5,054 bases of DNA from Actinomycetota bacterium (GTDB lineage Bacteria; Actinomycetota; Thermoleophilia; Gaiellales; Gaiellaceae): the NCBI GenBank assembly GCA_003170995.1, contig PMXT01000069.1, forward strand, positions 2,934 to 7,987, read 5' to 3'. The notes under the pieces were generated by a model, which saw nothing but the letters and a program-made list of their open reading frames with translations, had not been told where the DNA came from and did not search any database. Positions 1 through 5,054 of the stretch are shown piece after piece (position 1 is the stretch's first letter; each line of letters opens with the position of its first letter). Both the position numbers and the translations under genes were made by a program.

Positions 1-425
1 AGGCGCGTGCCCGGCGCGAGCTTCTCCACCAGCCAGGTCTGGTTGAACCAGACGCAGGGCACCTCGTCGGTCCCGTCCGAGACGAGCGCCTCGACCAGCG
101 TCAGCCGCCGGCCCGAGCGGCGCGAGGCCACCTGACGCACCTGGCCCTCGATCGTCGCCTCCTCGCCGATCAGCAGCTCGGCGATCGTGCGCTCGGGCGC
201 GGCCGGCTCGTAGCGGAAGGGCCGGTACTCGAGCAGGTCGCGAAGGTCGCGCAAGCCAAGCAGCGCGAGCGACTTCTCGATCTCCGGCCCCACGCCCGGC
301 AGCGTGCGCACACTCTGCGCGAGCTGCTCGGGCCGGGCGAAGAGGCGCGGACGGGGCCAGCCGTCTGGCCGCGCGTAGCCGGCGAAGGCGGCCGGAAGAT
401 CGCTGGTTGTCTCTACGTCAGTCAG
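1..425 (-). CDS. recG: ATP-dependent DNA helicase RecG, N-terminal part (gene runs off the window)
   Basis: RecG is a superfamily 2 helicase that remodels stalled replication forks and branched recombination intermediates. About 141 codons are visible, covering the N-terminal region and the start of the OB-fold wedge domain; the helicase motors lie beyond position 1. Numbered from a tentative CTG at 425, recognisable stretches are TLPGVGP (41-47), LLEYRPFRYE (64-73) and VWFNQTWL (125-132), all typical of RecG. The start is uncertain. No in-frame ATG, GTG or TTG lies between the upstream stop (near 555) and a GTG at 311, yet residues 20-40 (PDGWPRPRLFARPEQLAQ) look like RecG-family sequence and their codons end almost always in G or C. 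So 311 is probably too short, and I extend to the CTG at 425, just below a TATACT box. RecG commonly follows the DhaL/FakA gene; here a response regulator lies between them. Confidence 0.88.
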   Translation of the reverse strand, partial: MTDVETTSDLPAAFAGYARPDGWPRPRLFARPEQLAQSVRTLPGVGPEIEKSLALLGLRDLRDLLEYRPFRYEPAAPERTIAELLIGEEATIEGQVRQVASRRSGRRLTLVEALVSDGTDEVPCVWFNQTWLVEKLAPGTR

Positions 426-640
426 GTGGTCCGAGTATAGGACCAGCCTTCGGACGGCCGCCGTCGCGAGACGAATAGGGCTTTGTGCAGGAGAATGACT
501 GCACCACGATCTCGGTCCGAGGCCACACCTCGGCCCGCGGCCTCGAACTACGACCTACGCAGCGCCCAATCGAGCGACGCTCTTCTGCTGCCGAGCGCTA
601 CGAAGCGGTACCAAGCGTTGCGTCCAGTCGCATCACTCGG
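426..640. other. Gap between the receiver gene and recG
   Basis: The 215 nt between the receiver stop codon and the proposed recG start hold the TATACT/inverted-repeat element at 427-445 and a cluster of short dyads at 511-545 (CCGAGG at 517-522 facing CCTCGG at 528-533 over a 5-nt loop, plus a third GGCCTCG at 539-545). The hairpin has no T-run, so it is not a convincing intrinsic terminator. I translated the part after the receiver stop on the minus strand to look for a lost LuxR-type helix-turn-helix and found none. A plus-strand open frame crosses this gap but continues antisense to the receiver gene and looks spurious. Confidence 0.5.
427..445 (-). promoter_or_regulatory. Candidate -10 box inside an inverted repeat ahead of recG
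   Basis: On the minus strand the hexamer TATACT (439-434) is a near-consensus -10 box in otherwise GC-rich DNA. It sits in the 7-nt centre of a perfect 6-bp inverted repeat, TGGTCC (445-440) and GGACCA (432-427). A start of transcription seven bases beyond the box would fall at A427, two bases before the CTG at 425 proposed as the recG start, so recG could be leaderless. I see no -35 hexamer at 16-18 nt. The dyad over the box could be an operator, but no regulator is implicated. Confidence 0.35.
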
Positions 641-1027
641 CTAGCGCCTGTGCGCGGCTTCGACCGCGCCGTGCACGGCGCCGACTATCTCACCGAGCTC
701 CTGATCTTTCGTCAGGCAGGCGTAGGCGCCGGCCTCGACCAGCGCCTCGCGCTCACGCGAGGTCGCGAGGCCGGTCAGACAGACCACGGCCAACGTTGGA
801 AAGCGCTCGAGCAGTATCTTCGTCGCCTCGACTCCGTCGAGTCCGGGCAGGCGGTAGTCGAGCAGCACCACGTCCGGGCAATCCCGCGCACAGTGCTCGA
901 GCGCACGCTCACCGTCAGCCACCGAGCCGGCGATCGCGACATCTTGCCGCAGCCCGAGCAAGAGCTCGAGCGCCTCGCGATAGACGGCATTGTCCTCGAC
1001 TAGCAGGACGCGCGGCGTCTCGCTCAT
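641..1027 (-). CDS. Single-domain response regulator (CheY-like receiver, no output domain)
   Basis: A 128-residue cytoplasmic receiver that would accept a phosphoryl group from a histidine kinase. All active-site residues are visible: the acidic pair E11-D12 in VLLVEDN, the phosphoacceptor D57 in VVLLDYRLPGLDG, the switch Thr T85 in VCLTG and the invariant Lys K107 in LTKD. The wording resembles receivers of the NarL/FixJ family, but the protein stops right after the receiver fold, with a short tail ending in AAHRR, and no DNA-binding domain follows in any frame. It is therefore a stand-alone receiver, or a NarL-type regulator that lost its output domain. The ATG at 1027 is chosen because it gives the canonical short lead into the first strand; no clear ribosome binding site precedes it. 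No histidine kinase is in the window. It interrupts the usual DhaL-recG adjacency. Confidence 0.9.
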   Translation of the reverse strand: MSETPRVLLVEDNAVYREALELLLGLRQDVAIAGSVADGERALEHCARDCPDVVLLDYRLPGLDGVEATKILLERFPTLAVVCLTGLATSREREALVEAGAYACLTKDQELGEIVGAVHGAVEAAHRR

Positions 1028-1156
1028 CGGCCAGGGCCCGGGTCGGAGGTCACCCAGATCATTGCTCCATCGTTCGGCGGCCCCACTTCTATGCCTTTGT
1101 CACAACGCATCGGAAAGGGGAATCGGCAGACGGGGCCGTCGGCAATAGTCGCGTGT

Positions 1157-1840
1157 CTACGATGAGGCGAGCCGCAACACAGGCGCCGGCGCTACGACGG
1201 GCTCGTCTGCAATCACCTGGGCGATCGCGCGCAGACAGACGAGTAGACCCGCTGCACCGGCATCGACAACGCCGGCCTCGGCCAGAGTCGGGTTCTGCCC
1301 ACGGGTTCGCTCCAGCGCCTCCTCCCCACGCGCGACGATCGCCTGCAAGCGCCGAGCGAGCGGTAGCCGCTTGCGCCTGAGCGAGCGCGCCTCGTCGGCC
1401 AGTTCGCGCACGAGCGTCAGAATCGTTCCCTCGGCGGGTTTCGCGACGGCCGAATAGGCCGCGTCGCGCGAGCGCTCCAGCATCACGGCCAGCGCCCGCC
1501 CGGCTACCGGCCCCGAGACGGGAGCGGCCTCCACCGCGCCGCGCACGATCTGCGAGAGGATGACCCCCGAAGTGCCGCGTGCGCGCATCAACAAGGCCCG
1601 AGCGAAATCCCGGCGCAGCGTCGCGCGCTCGGCCGGCTCAACCTCGTCCAGCTCCTCCACCAGCGCGCGAACGGTGAGCACCAGGTTCATCCCGGTATCG
1701 CCGTCCGGTACTGGATATACGTTCAGGCCGTCGATCCGCTGCCGCTCCCGCTCGAGTCCCTCTAGCGCCGCAAGCGCCAACCGGCGCACGAGCGCGAGTT
1801 CGGCAACCGCTGCGCTGGAATCAATCCTTGCGTCGGACAT
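1157..1840 (-). CDS. DhaL (DAK2) domain protein, truncated FakA/YloV homologue
   Basis: A 227-residue protein covering only the DhaL nucleotide-binding domain of FakA, the ATP-binding subunit of fatty acid kinase. Visible motifs are NVYPVPDGDTGMN (40-52), whose aspartates D46 and D48 match the Mg-nucleotide ligands of DhaL proteins, ARGTSGVILSQ (87-97, usually ARGNSG), KPAEGTIL (134-141) and VVDAGAAGL (191-199). FakA proteins are about 550 residues; the middle and C-terminal FakB-binding parts are absent, and the frame stops at 1157 soon after the DhaL fold. The ATG at 1840 is preferred over a TTG at 1867 because GGAGGT (1857-1852) precedes it by 11 nt and it overlaps the end of the Asp23 gene by 20 nt, suggesting coupled translation. 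The domain call is firm. Fatty acid kinase activity is doubtful without the missing parts; it may act with another phosphoacceptor, be regulatory, or be a decayed remnant. Confidence 0.88.
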   Translation of the reverse strand: MSDARIDSSAAVAELALVRRLALAALEGLERERQRIDGLNVYPVPDGDTGMNLVLTVRALVEELDEVEPAERATLRRDFARALLMRARGTSGVILSQIVRGAVEAAPVSGPVAGRALAVMLERSRDAAYSAVAKPAEGTILTLVRELADEARSLRRKRLPLARRLQAIVARGEEALERTRGQNPTLAEAGVVDAGAAGLLVCLRAIAQVIADEPVVAPAPVLRLASS

Positions 1841-2180
1841 CGTCGATCCGTACCTCCACCTGAGCAACCTCCAGTCCGGTCACCCGCTCGACCTCGTAGC
1901 TCACCCGCGAGCGCACGGTCGCCGCCACCTCGGCCAGATTGAGGCCGTAGGCGATCACGATCGAGAGCGCCAGTTCGACTCCGCCCCGCTCGCTCGGTTT
2001 CACCTCGACGCCGTGGCGACGCCTGAGCGCGAACGCACGGCGGATGCGGGCTCCGCGCCCAAGCCCGACGACTCCGTAGCACTCATCCAGCGAGCGCTCG
2101 GCTACCTGGGCGATCGCCCGCGAAGAGACGAGCAACTGCCCGAGCGCGGTCTCCTGCAGTTGTACGGCTTCCACGAGCAC
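1821..2180 (-). CDS. Asp23/Gls24 family protein (YloU-like)
   Basis: A 119-residue soluble protein of the Asp23/Gls24 family (DUF322), linked in Gram-positive bacteria to envelope and alkaline stress; YloU of Bacillus belongs to it. Family features are LGQLLVSSRAIAQVAERSL (13-31) for the first strand-helix unit, GVVGL (36-40), IVIAYGLNLAEVA (74-86) and VERVTGLEVAQVEV (97-110). Length fits the family. The start is a GTG at 2180 directly after an in-frame TAA; a second GTG at 2174 is possible. Neither has a good ribosome binding site, so the N-terminus is the weak point. The stop lies inside the downstream DhaL gene (20-nt overlap). Pairing with a DhaL/FakA gene is conserved across many Gram-positives, which supports both calls. 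The molecular function is not known from the sequence. Confidence 0.9.
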   Translation of the reverse strand: MLVEAVQLQETALGQLLVSSRAIAQVAERSLDECYGVVGLGRGARIRRAFALRRRHGVEVKPSERGGVELALSIVIAYGLNLAEVAATVRSRVSYEVERVTGLEVAQVEVRIDDVRRKD

Positions 2181-2482
2181 TTAGACCGCGCAAACAGCGT
2201 GGCGGTTGCGCTGGGAGCCCGACGAACACTCGTTTCGGAGCAAGACCGTCGAGAAAGCGCGGTGAGGACACCACGTTCTTCGGCCTTCCACCGCGAGCAC
2301 CAAGCGGAACGAAGACCCGTCGACTCGCCCTGGACTGCCGAAGGCGCTACGTTCCTCCGCCCCCCGCCTAGTTCCACCCACCCGCGGGGTCGTAACACGG
2401 TAGCGAGAAAAAGCGCGCGAAACGCACCGACTTCGTGCCGATTCGGCACAACCCCGCCGAGTACAGCCAGGCGGCGGAGTGC
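2181..2482. other. 302-nt gap between rpmB and the Asp23 gene
   Basis: Contains a 7-bp dyad and a candidate terminator near the rpmB end (2408-2449) and otherwise nothing I can name. Minus-strand reading frames across it translate to Arg/Ser-rich sequence unlike any family, and the long plus-strand frame is antisense to real genes on one side. A promoter for the Asp23-DhaL pair should lie here if the terminator is real, but I found no pair of -35 and -10 hexamers with normal spacing ahead of 2180. The length is notable in so compact a region. Confidence 0.5.
2408..2427 (-). terminator. Candidate intrinsic terminator downstream of rpmB
   Basis: On the minus strand GTGCG (2427-2423), a TTT loop and CGCGC (2419-2415) form a 5-bp stem with one G-T pair. 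Two bases later comes a run of five T (2412-2408). It lies about 55 nt past the rpmB stop codon. The stem is short, so termination may be partial. A separate perfect 7-bp dyad, GTGCCGA and TCGGCAC with a one-base centre (2435-2449), lies just upstream and could strengthen the structure. Confidence 0.4.
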
Positions 2483-2677
2483 TTAAGAGGAGGCCTTCTC
2501 GACCTTGCCCGAGCGCAGACAGCGCGTGCAGACGTAGGCGCGGCGAGCAACGCTATTGACCATGATCCGCACCCGCTGCAGGTTCGGATTGAACCGCCGC
2601 TTGGTGGCGACCATCGAGTGGCTGCGGTTGTTGCCGAAAGCCGGGCCTTTGCCGCAGACTGAGCACACCTTGGACAT
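2483..2677 (-). CDS. rpmB: 50S ribosomal protein L28 (zinc-binding form)
   Basis: Ribosomal protein L28, a structural component of the large subunit. The 64 residues match the family in length and sequence: the N-terminal [19 protein letters not shown], then [15 protein letters not shown] (24-38), then [12 protein letters not shown] (48-59). Two CxxC pairs (C5/C8 and C50/C53) identify the zinc-ribbon form; many bacteria also carry a cysteine-free form used under zinc limitation. The ATG at 2677 gives the canonical N-terminus but has no ribosome binding site; a TAGACT box just upstream suggests a leaderless mRNA. Upstream is a methyltransferase remnant; downstream are a candidate terminator and the Asp23-DhaL pair, the usual neighbours of rpmB in Gram-positives. 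Confidence 0.97.
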   Translation of the reverse strand: MSKVCSVCGKGPAFGNNRSHSMVATKRRFNPNLQRVRIMVNSVARRAYVCTRCLRSGKVEKASS

Positions 2678-2686
2678 AGTCGGCGC

Positions 2687-2692
2687 AGTCTA
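2687..2692 (-). promoter_or_regulatory. Candidate -10 box for a leaderless rpmB transcript
   Basis: TAGACT on the minus strand fits the TAnnnT pattern of actinobacterial -10 boxes. Seven bases further on is A2680, three bases before the rpmB ATG, which would give an almost leaderless mRNA and would explain the missing ribosome binding site. No recognisable -35 hexamer lies 16-18 nt upstream, so the call is tentative. Confidence 0.35.
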
Positions 2693-2703
2693 GCGAAGCG
2701 CAC

Positions 2704-2986
2704 CTACTTGAGTGCGGTTCCCTTGAAGAAGGGGTAGGAGAAGGTTCTGCCTGGCTCAGTCGCTCGGTGCATGTCGGTGATGCCCTTATCCCGGCTCGCC
2801 TCGTCCTTCAGGCCCAGCTCGAGCGCCTGCTCACGCACGCCCTCGACCATGGCGCTGAAGGTGTTCCTGGAGAAGCTCCGATCAGGTCGGGACGGGTGTC
2901 GTCGACGTAGACGAGCCTCGGGCTGAGGTAAGCGGTGGGGAAACCGGCAGCGGCGAGCAGCCGTGGAGATAGCCGGGATGCTCATC
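2704..2986 (-). pseudogene. 3' remnant of a SAM-dependent methyltransferase gene, twice frameshifted
   Basis: Three consecutive minus-strand pieces in different frames read as one protein C-terminus: DEHPGYLH (2986-2961), then LLAAAGFPTAYLSPRLVYVD onward (2960-2881), then RSFSRNTFSAMVEGVREQAL through PFFKGTALK to a TAG at 2704. Adding one base at 2960/2961 and one at 2880/2881 (for example a C, restoring GGCCTG and ATCCGG) joins them without an internal stop. The pattern AAAGF ... RNTFSAMVEGVREQAL ... RTFSYPFFKGTA resembles the last third of a class of actinobacterial SAM-dependent methyltransferases; that family call rests on memory of such sequences. The N-terminal SAM-binding part cannot fit, because ribH ends at 3020, so the gene is truncated as well as frameshifted. 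The single 93-codon open frame here (start 2985) crosses the frameshifts and its first third is probably not a real protein. Confidence 0.6.
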
Positions 2987-3019
2987 GGCAGAGCTCTCTA
3001 GCGCCGTGTGCTCAGCGGG

Positions 3020-3742
3020 CTAACCGCCAGAGACGACGCGTAGGCGACCGAAGGCGTCGGCCATCTCGAGTGCGCTACGAACCGCCTCGGCGCCCTTGCC
3101 CAGCCTCGCTTCGGCCTGCTCGATCGTGTCAACCGTGAGAACGCCGAAGGCGACCGGGACTCCGGTCTCGAGCCCGGCCAGAAGGACGCCGCTGGCGGCC
3201 TCGCCGGCGACATACTCGAAGTGAGGCGTCTCGCCTCGGATAACACAACCGAGCGCAACAACGCAGCTGTAGCGGCGCGATTTAGAGAGCGCCATCGCTG
3301 CCAGCGGCAGCTCGAAGGCGCCCGGCACCGGCATGATCGTGATCGCATCGCCGCCCACACCGAGGCGTCCAAGCTCGCTCAGAGCGCTCTCCAGCAGCGC
3401 GCTTGTGATCTCGCCGTTGAAGCGACTGACGGCGATGGCGACCTCGCGACCGCCGCCGGATGGGAAGCCCTCGATCGTGCTATAGCCGACAGGAATGCGC
3501 AGCTCGCCCTCGGCGTGCTCGCCCGGGTACTCGCCCTCGGCGCCCGGTTCTGCTTCGGCGGCGACCTCAGCCGCGGCGAAGGCCGACGCGAGATTCTCCT
3601 CCGGCGCGGGCTCTTGTGGAGGCTCATTCTCAGGACTCCCCGGCAGCCCAAGCGGCTGGTAGCCGGGCTGACCCGGCCACGGGTTCTGGTCGAAGGGGGC
3701 CGGTCGGCCCGGGTCGGGTGTCATCGGTCCCTGTTCGCTCAC
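3020..3742 (-). CDS. ribH: 6,7-dimethyl-8-ribityllumazine synthase with long N-terminal extension
   Basis: Lumazine synthase condenses 5-amino-6-ribitylaminouracil with dihydroxybutanone phosphate, the penultimate riboflavin step, in the cytoplasm. The catalytic core is about residues 88-240: SRFNGEIT (106-113), VPGAFELP (139-146), [16 protein letters not shown] (163-178) with the catalytic His at 174, and DTIEQAEAR (205-213) ending in the active-site Arg. Typical family length is about 155 residues; this one is 240 because roughly 90 residues precede the core. Residues 1-50 are rich in Pro/Gly/Gln (such as [15 protein letters not shown]) and 50-82 in Ala/Glu, with no membrane segment or signal peptide; they look disordered. 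The GTG start at 3742 is well supported: it overlaps the ribBA stop as GTGA and has GGAGG (3754-3750) seven bases upstream. A later ATG at codon 7 has no such support, and neither start removes the extension. Last intact gene of the rib cluster. Confidence 0.96.
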   Translation of the reverse strand: MSEQGPMTPDPGRPAPFDQNPWPGQPGYQPLGLPGSPENEPPQEPAPEENLASAFAAAEVAAEAEPGAEGEYPGEHAEGELRIPVGYSTIEGFPSGGGREVAIAVSRFNGEITSALLESALSELGRLGVGGDAITIMPVPGAFELPLAAMALSKSRRYSCVVALGCVIRGETPHFEYVAGEAASGVLLAGLETGVPVAFGVLTVDTIEQAEARLGKGAEAVRSALEMADAFGRLRVVSGG

Positions 3743-5007
3743 TTTTCAGCCTCCAACTCCGTGTCGAGGTGCAGCCCTTGATGGTGTAAACGATGCCCGA
3801 GCTTATCTCGTTTGGTCGCCAGGTAGCGCTCGTTCTCGGCGTTGGGCGGAATGACGATCGGCACCTGCTCGACGATGGTCAGTCCGTAGCCGGCGATACT
3901 CAACTTGCGCGGGTTGTTGGTGAGCAGACGGATTGTCGAAAGTCCGAGATCGACGAGGATCTGATTTCCGATCCCCCACTCTCGCTCGTCGGCGCCGAAG
4001 CCGAGCTCCAAATTGGCCTCGACCGTGTCGTATCCCCGCTCTTGCAGCTCGTAGGCCTTGAGCTTGTTGAGCAGACCGATTCCGCGCCCTTCCTGCGACA
4101 TGTAGAGAAGAACTCCGCGTTTCTCCTCGGCAATGCGACCGAGAGCGTAATCGAGCTGCTCGCCACAGTCGCAGCGCAGCGAGTGAAAGACATCTCCGGT
4201 CAGGCATTCCGAGTGGACGCGTACGAGCACGTTCTCGGCCCCGTCCACGTCGCCCATGACTAGTGCCACGTGGTACTTACCGGTCAGCCTCTCGCGGTAG
4301 GCAACGGCGCGAAACTCACCTAATTCGGTTGGCATCCGTACCGCGGTCACACGCTCGACCAGCATCTCGGTGCGGCGGCGGTACTCGATCAGGTCGGCGA
4401 TCGAGACCAGCTTGACTCCGTGCTGTGAGCAGTACTCGATCAGGTCGGGAACTCGCGCCATCGAGCCGTCTTCCTTCATCACCTCGCAGATGACGCCGGC
4501 GGGGATCAGCCCGGCCAGCCGTGCCAGGTCGACCGCGGCCTCGGTCTGACCGGCCCGCTCGAGCACGCCGCCGGGACGAGCTCTGAGCGGAAAGACGTGG
4601 CCCGGCCGAACGATGTCGTCCGCGCCCTTGCTGGGGTCGATCGCAACCTGGACGGTGTGCGACCGATCCTGGGCGGAGATGCCCGTCGTGATCCCTTCGC
4701 GAGCCTCGATGGAGACGGTAAAAGCGGTCTGGTTCGGAGTCTCGTTGCGCTCGGTCATCTGCTCGAGACCGAGTGCGTCACAACGCTCCGGCGAAAGTGC
4801 CAGGCAGATGAGACCGCGCGCGTTCGTGGCCATGAAGTTGATCGCCTCGGAGGTGGCGAACTGAGCGGCGATGGTCAGGTCTCCCTCGTTCTCTCGATCG
4901 GCGGCGTCGACAACCACCACGAAGCGCCCGCTGCGAATCTCCTCGATCGCCTCCTCGATCGGAGCGAAAACGGTGCTCGGGCTCTCGCCCGGCGCGTCCA
5001 GCATCAT
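3739..5007 (-). CDS. ribBA: Bifunctional DHBP synthase / GTP cyclohydrolase II
   Basis: A 422-residue fusion that starts both branches of riboflavin synthesis. The N-terminal RibB part (about 1-208) turns ribulose 5-phosphate into 3,4-dihydroxy-2-butanone 4-phosphate and formate; it shows the acidic loop [11 protein letters not shown] (34-44), RPGHVFPL (134-141) and [15 protein letters not shown] (153-167). The C-terminal RibA part (about 214-407) opens the imidazole ring of GTP; it has the zinc cysteines C268, C279 and C281 in [30 protein letters not shown] (306-315), the catalytic-type Tyr Y319 in KAYELQ, and LLTNNPRKL (361-369). Both sites look intact and length is normal for RibBA. The ATG at 5007 overlaps the ribE stop as ATGA and has GGAGG (5020-5016) eight bases upstream; a second ATG follows at 5004. 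The stop overlaps the ribH GTG. Confidence 0.98.
   Translation of the reverse strand: MMLDAPGESPSTVFAPIEEAIEEIRSGRFVVVVDAADRENEGDLTIAAQFATSEAINFMATNARGLICLALSPERCDALGLEQMTERNETPNQTAFTVSIEAREGITTGISAQDRSHTVQVAIDPSKGADDIVRPGHVFPLRARPGGVLERAGQTEAAVDLARLAGLIPAGVICEVMKEDGSMARVPDLIEYCSQHGVKLVSIADLIEYRRRTEMLVERVTAVRMPTELGEFRAVAYRERLTGKYHVALVMGDVDGAENVLVRVHSECLTGDVFHSLRCDCGEQLDYALGRIAEEKRGVLLYMSQEGRGIGLLNKLKAYELQERGYDTVEANLELGFGADEREWGIGNQILVDLGLSTIRLLTNNPRKLSIAGYGLTIVEQVPIVIPPNAENERYLATKRDKLGHRLHHQGLHLDTELEAEK
3750..3754 (-). promoter_or_regulatory. Ribosome binding site deciding the ribH start
   Basis: GGAGG within the last codons of ribBA, seven bases before the GTG at 3742. Together with the GTGA overlap it fixes the ribH start upstream of the long extension, so that extension is most likely translated rather than an annotation artefact. 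Confidence 0.75.
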
Positions 5008-5054
5008 TCCTTCGGCCTCCCCGGTAGCAGTCGCTCGACGTACTTGGCGATCAC
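5004..5054 (-). CDS. ribE: Riboflavin synthase alpha chain, C-terminal 16 residues (gene runs off the window)
   Basis: Too short to stand alone, but the reading frame entering from the window edge is open, reads [16 protein letters not shown] and ends at a TGA (5006-5004) that overlaps the ribBA ATG as ATGA. The KYVERLL ending is characteristic of riboflavin synthase, which dismutates two lumazines to riboflavin and the ribityluracil precursor. The position directly before ribBA-ribH also matches the ribE-ribBA-ribH order known from Bacillus and many actinobacteria. The gene is called ribC or ribE depending on the organism. Confidence 0.75.
   Translation of the reverse strand: MIAKYVERLLPGRPKE
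5016..5020 (-). promoter_or_regulatory. Ribosome binding site of ribBA inside the ribE end
   Basis: GGAGG within the last codons of ribE, eight bases before the ATG at 5007 and eleven before the second ATG at 5004. The spacing favours the first ATG, which also forms the ATGA overlap with the ribE stop. Confidence 0.7.

Noticed and set aside
546..560. Possible tRNA T-arm (a GTTCGAGG-like stretch on the minus strand)
   Set aside because: The flanking bases do not form the T stem and no anticodon or acceptor stem can be drawn around it.
1097..1105. TTGTCACAA palindrome upstream of the receiver gene
   Set aside because: Only nine bases with a single copy and no fitting -10 or -35 partner; too little to call an operator.
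1129..1140. GACGGGGCCGTC dyad after the DhaL stop as a terminator
   Set aside because: Stem of four to five pairs with no T-run after it on the minus strand.
485..1380. Long plus-strand open frames opposite the receiver gene and the end of the DhaL gene
   Set aside because: They are antisense to clearly recognisable families; the translations are Arg/Ser/Ala-rich with no motif, as expected of shadow frames in GC-rich DNA.
2083..2449. Minus-strand open frames in the gap downstream of rpmB
   Set aside because: No family resemblance, no ribosome binding site and overlap with the Asp23 gene in another frame.
1560..2486. A 308-codon plus-strand open frame
   Set aside because: It runs antisense through the DhaL gene, the Asp23 gene and the gap, all better explained on the minus strand; its product is low-complexity Arg/Ser/Thr sequence.
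2704..2985. The 93-codon minus-strand open frame as an intact gene
   Set aside because: Its first 34 or so codons are in the wrong frame compared with the protein-like reading; only the last 58 codons look genuine, so it is reported as a frameshifted remnant.
3221..4263. Plus-strand open frames opposite ribH and ribBA
   Set aside because: Complement of well-identified enzymes, with no recognisable protein motif.
1..5054. CRISPR arrays, insertion sequences, riboswitches or a novel defence-type system
   Set aside because: No regularly spaced repeats, transposase, terminal inverted repeats or attachment sites seen. Any FMN riboswitch of the rib operon would lie upstream of ribE, outside the window. 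The content is housekeeping genes.

Overview
The window is GC-rich and densely coded. Every gene I can support lies on the minus strand, so transcription runs from high to low coordinates. Gene content (zinc-type L28, Asp23/Gls24, DhaL and RecG next to a ribE-ribBA-ribH cluster) and strong G/C at third codon positions suggest a high-GC Gram-positive, most likely an actinobacterium. The style of the RecG N-terminus and of the methyltransferase remnant makes me lean towards the Thermoleophilia (Gaiella/Solirubrobacter-like), but that placement is inference without a database search.

Layout, in the direction of transcription. (1) 5054-3020 is a riboflavin operon: the last codons of ribE (riboflavin synthase), ribBA (bifunctional DHBP synthase/GTP cyclohydrolase II) and ribH (lumazine synthase). 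They are joined by a 4-nt ATGA overlap and a 4-nt GTGA overlap, each with a GGAGG ribosome binding site, so translation is probably coupled. (2) 2986-2704 is a decayed 3' fragment of what looks like a SAM-dependent methyltransferase; it has lost its 5' part and has two single-base frameshifts. (3) 2677-2483 is rpmB (ribosomal protein L28), perhaps with its own leaderless promoter, followed by a candidate terminator in a 302-nt gap. (4) 2180-1157 holds an Asp23/Gls24-family gene overlapping a DhaL-domain gene that corresponds to only the N-terminal part of FakA/YloV. (5) 1027-641 is a stand-alone response-regulator receiver. (6) From about 425 to the window edge is the 5' part of recG.

How they work together. 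RibBA makes both precursors of lumazine: the pyrimidine branch from GTP and the four-carbon unit from ribulose 5-phosphate. RibH joins them (after deamination and reduction by RibD, not in the window) and RibE dismutates lumazine to riboflavin. The rpmB - Asp23 - DhaL - recG order is a widely conserved housekeeping neighbourhood, also seen around yloU/yloV/recG in Bacillus. Here it departs from the usual form in two ways: the DhaL protein lacks the middle and FakB-binding parts, and a receiver gene sits between it and recG.

I do not see a new multi-gene system. The most interesting points are the roughly 90-residue Pro/Ala/Glu-rich extension on lumazine synthase, the DhaL-only FakA homologue, the orphan receiver beside it, and the methyltransferase remnant.
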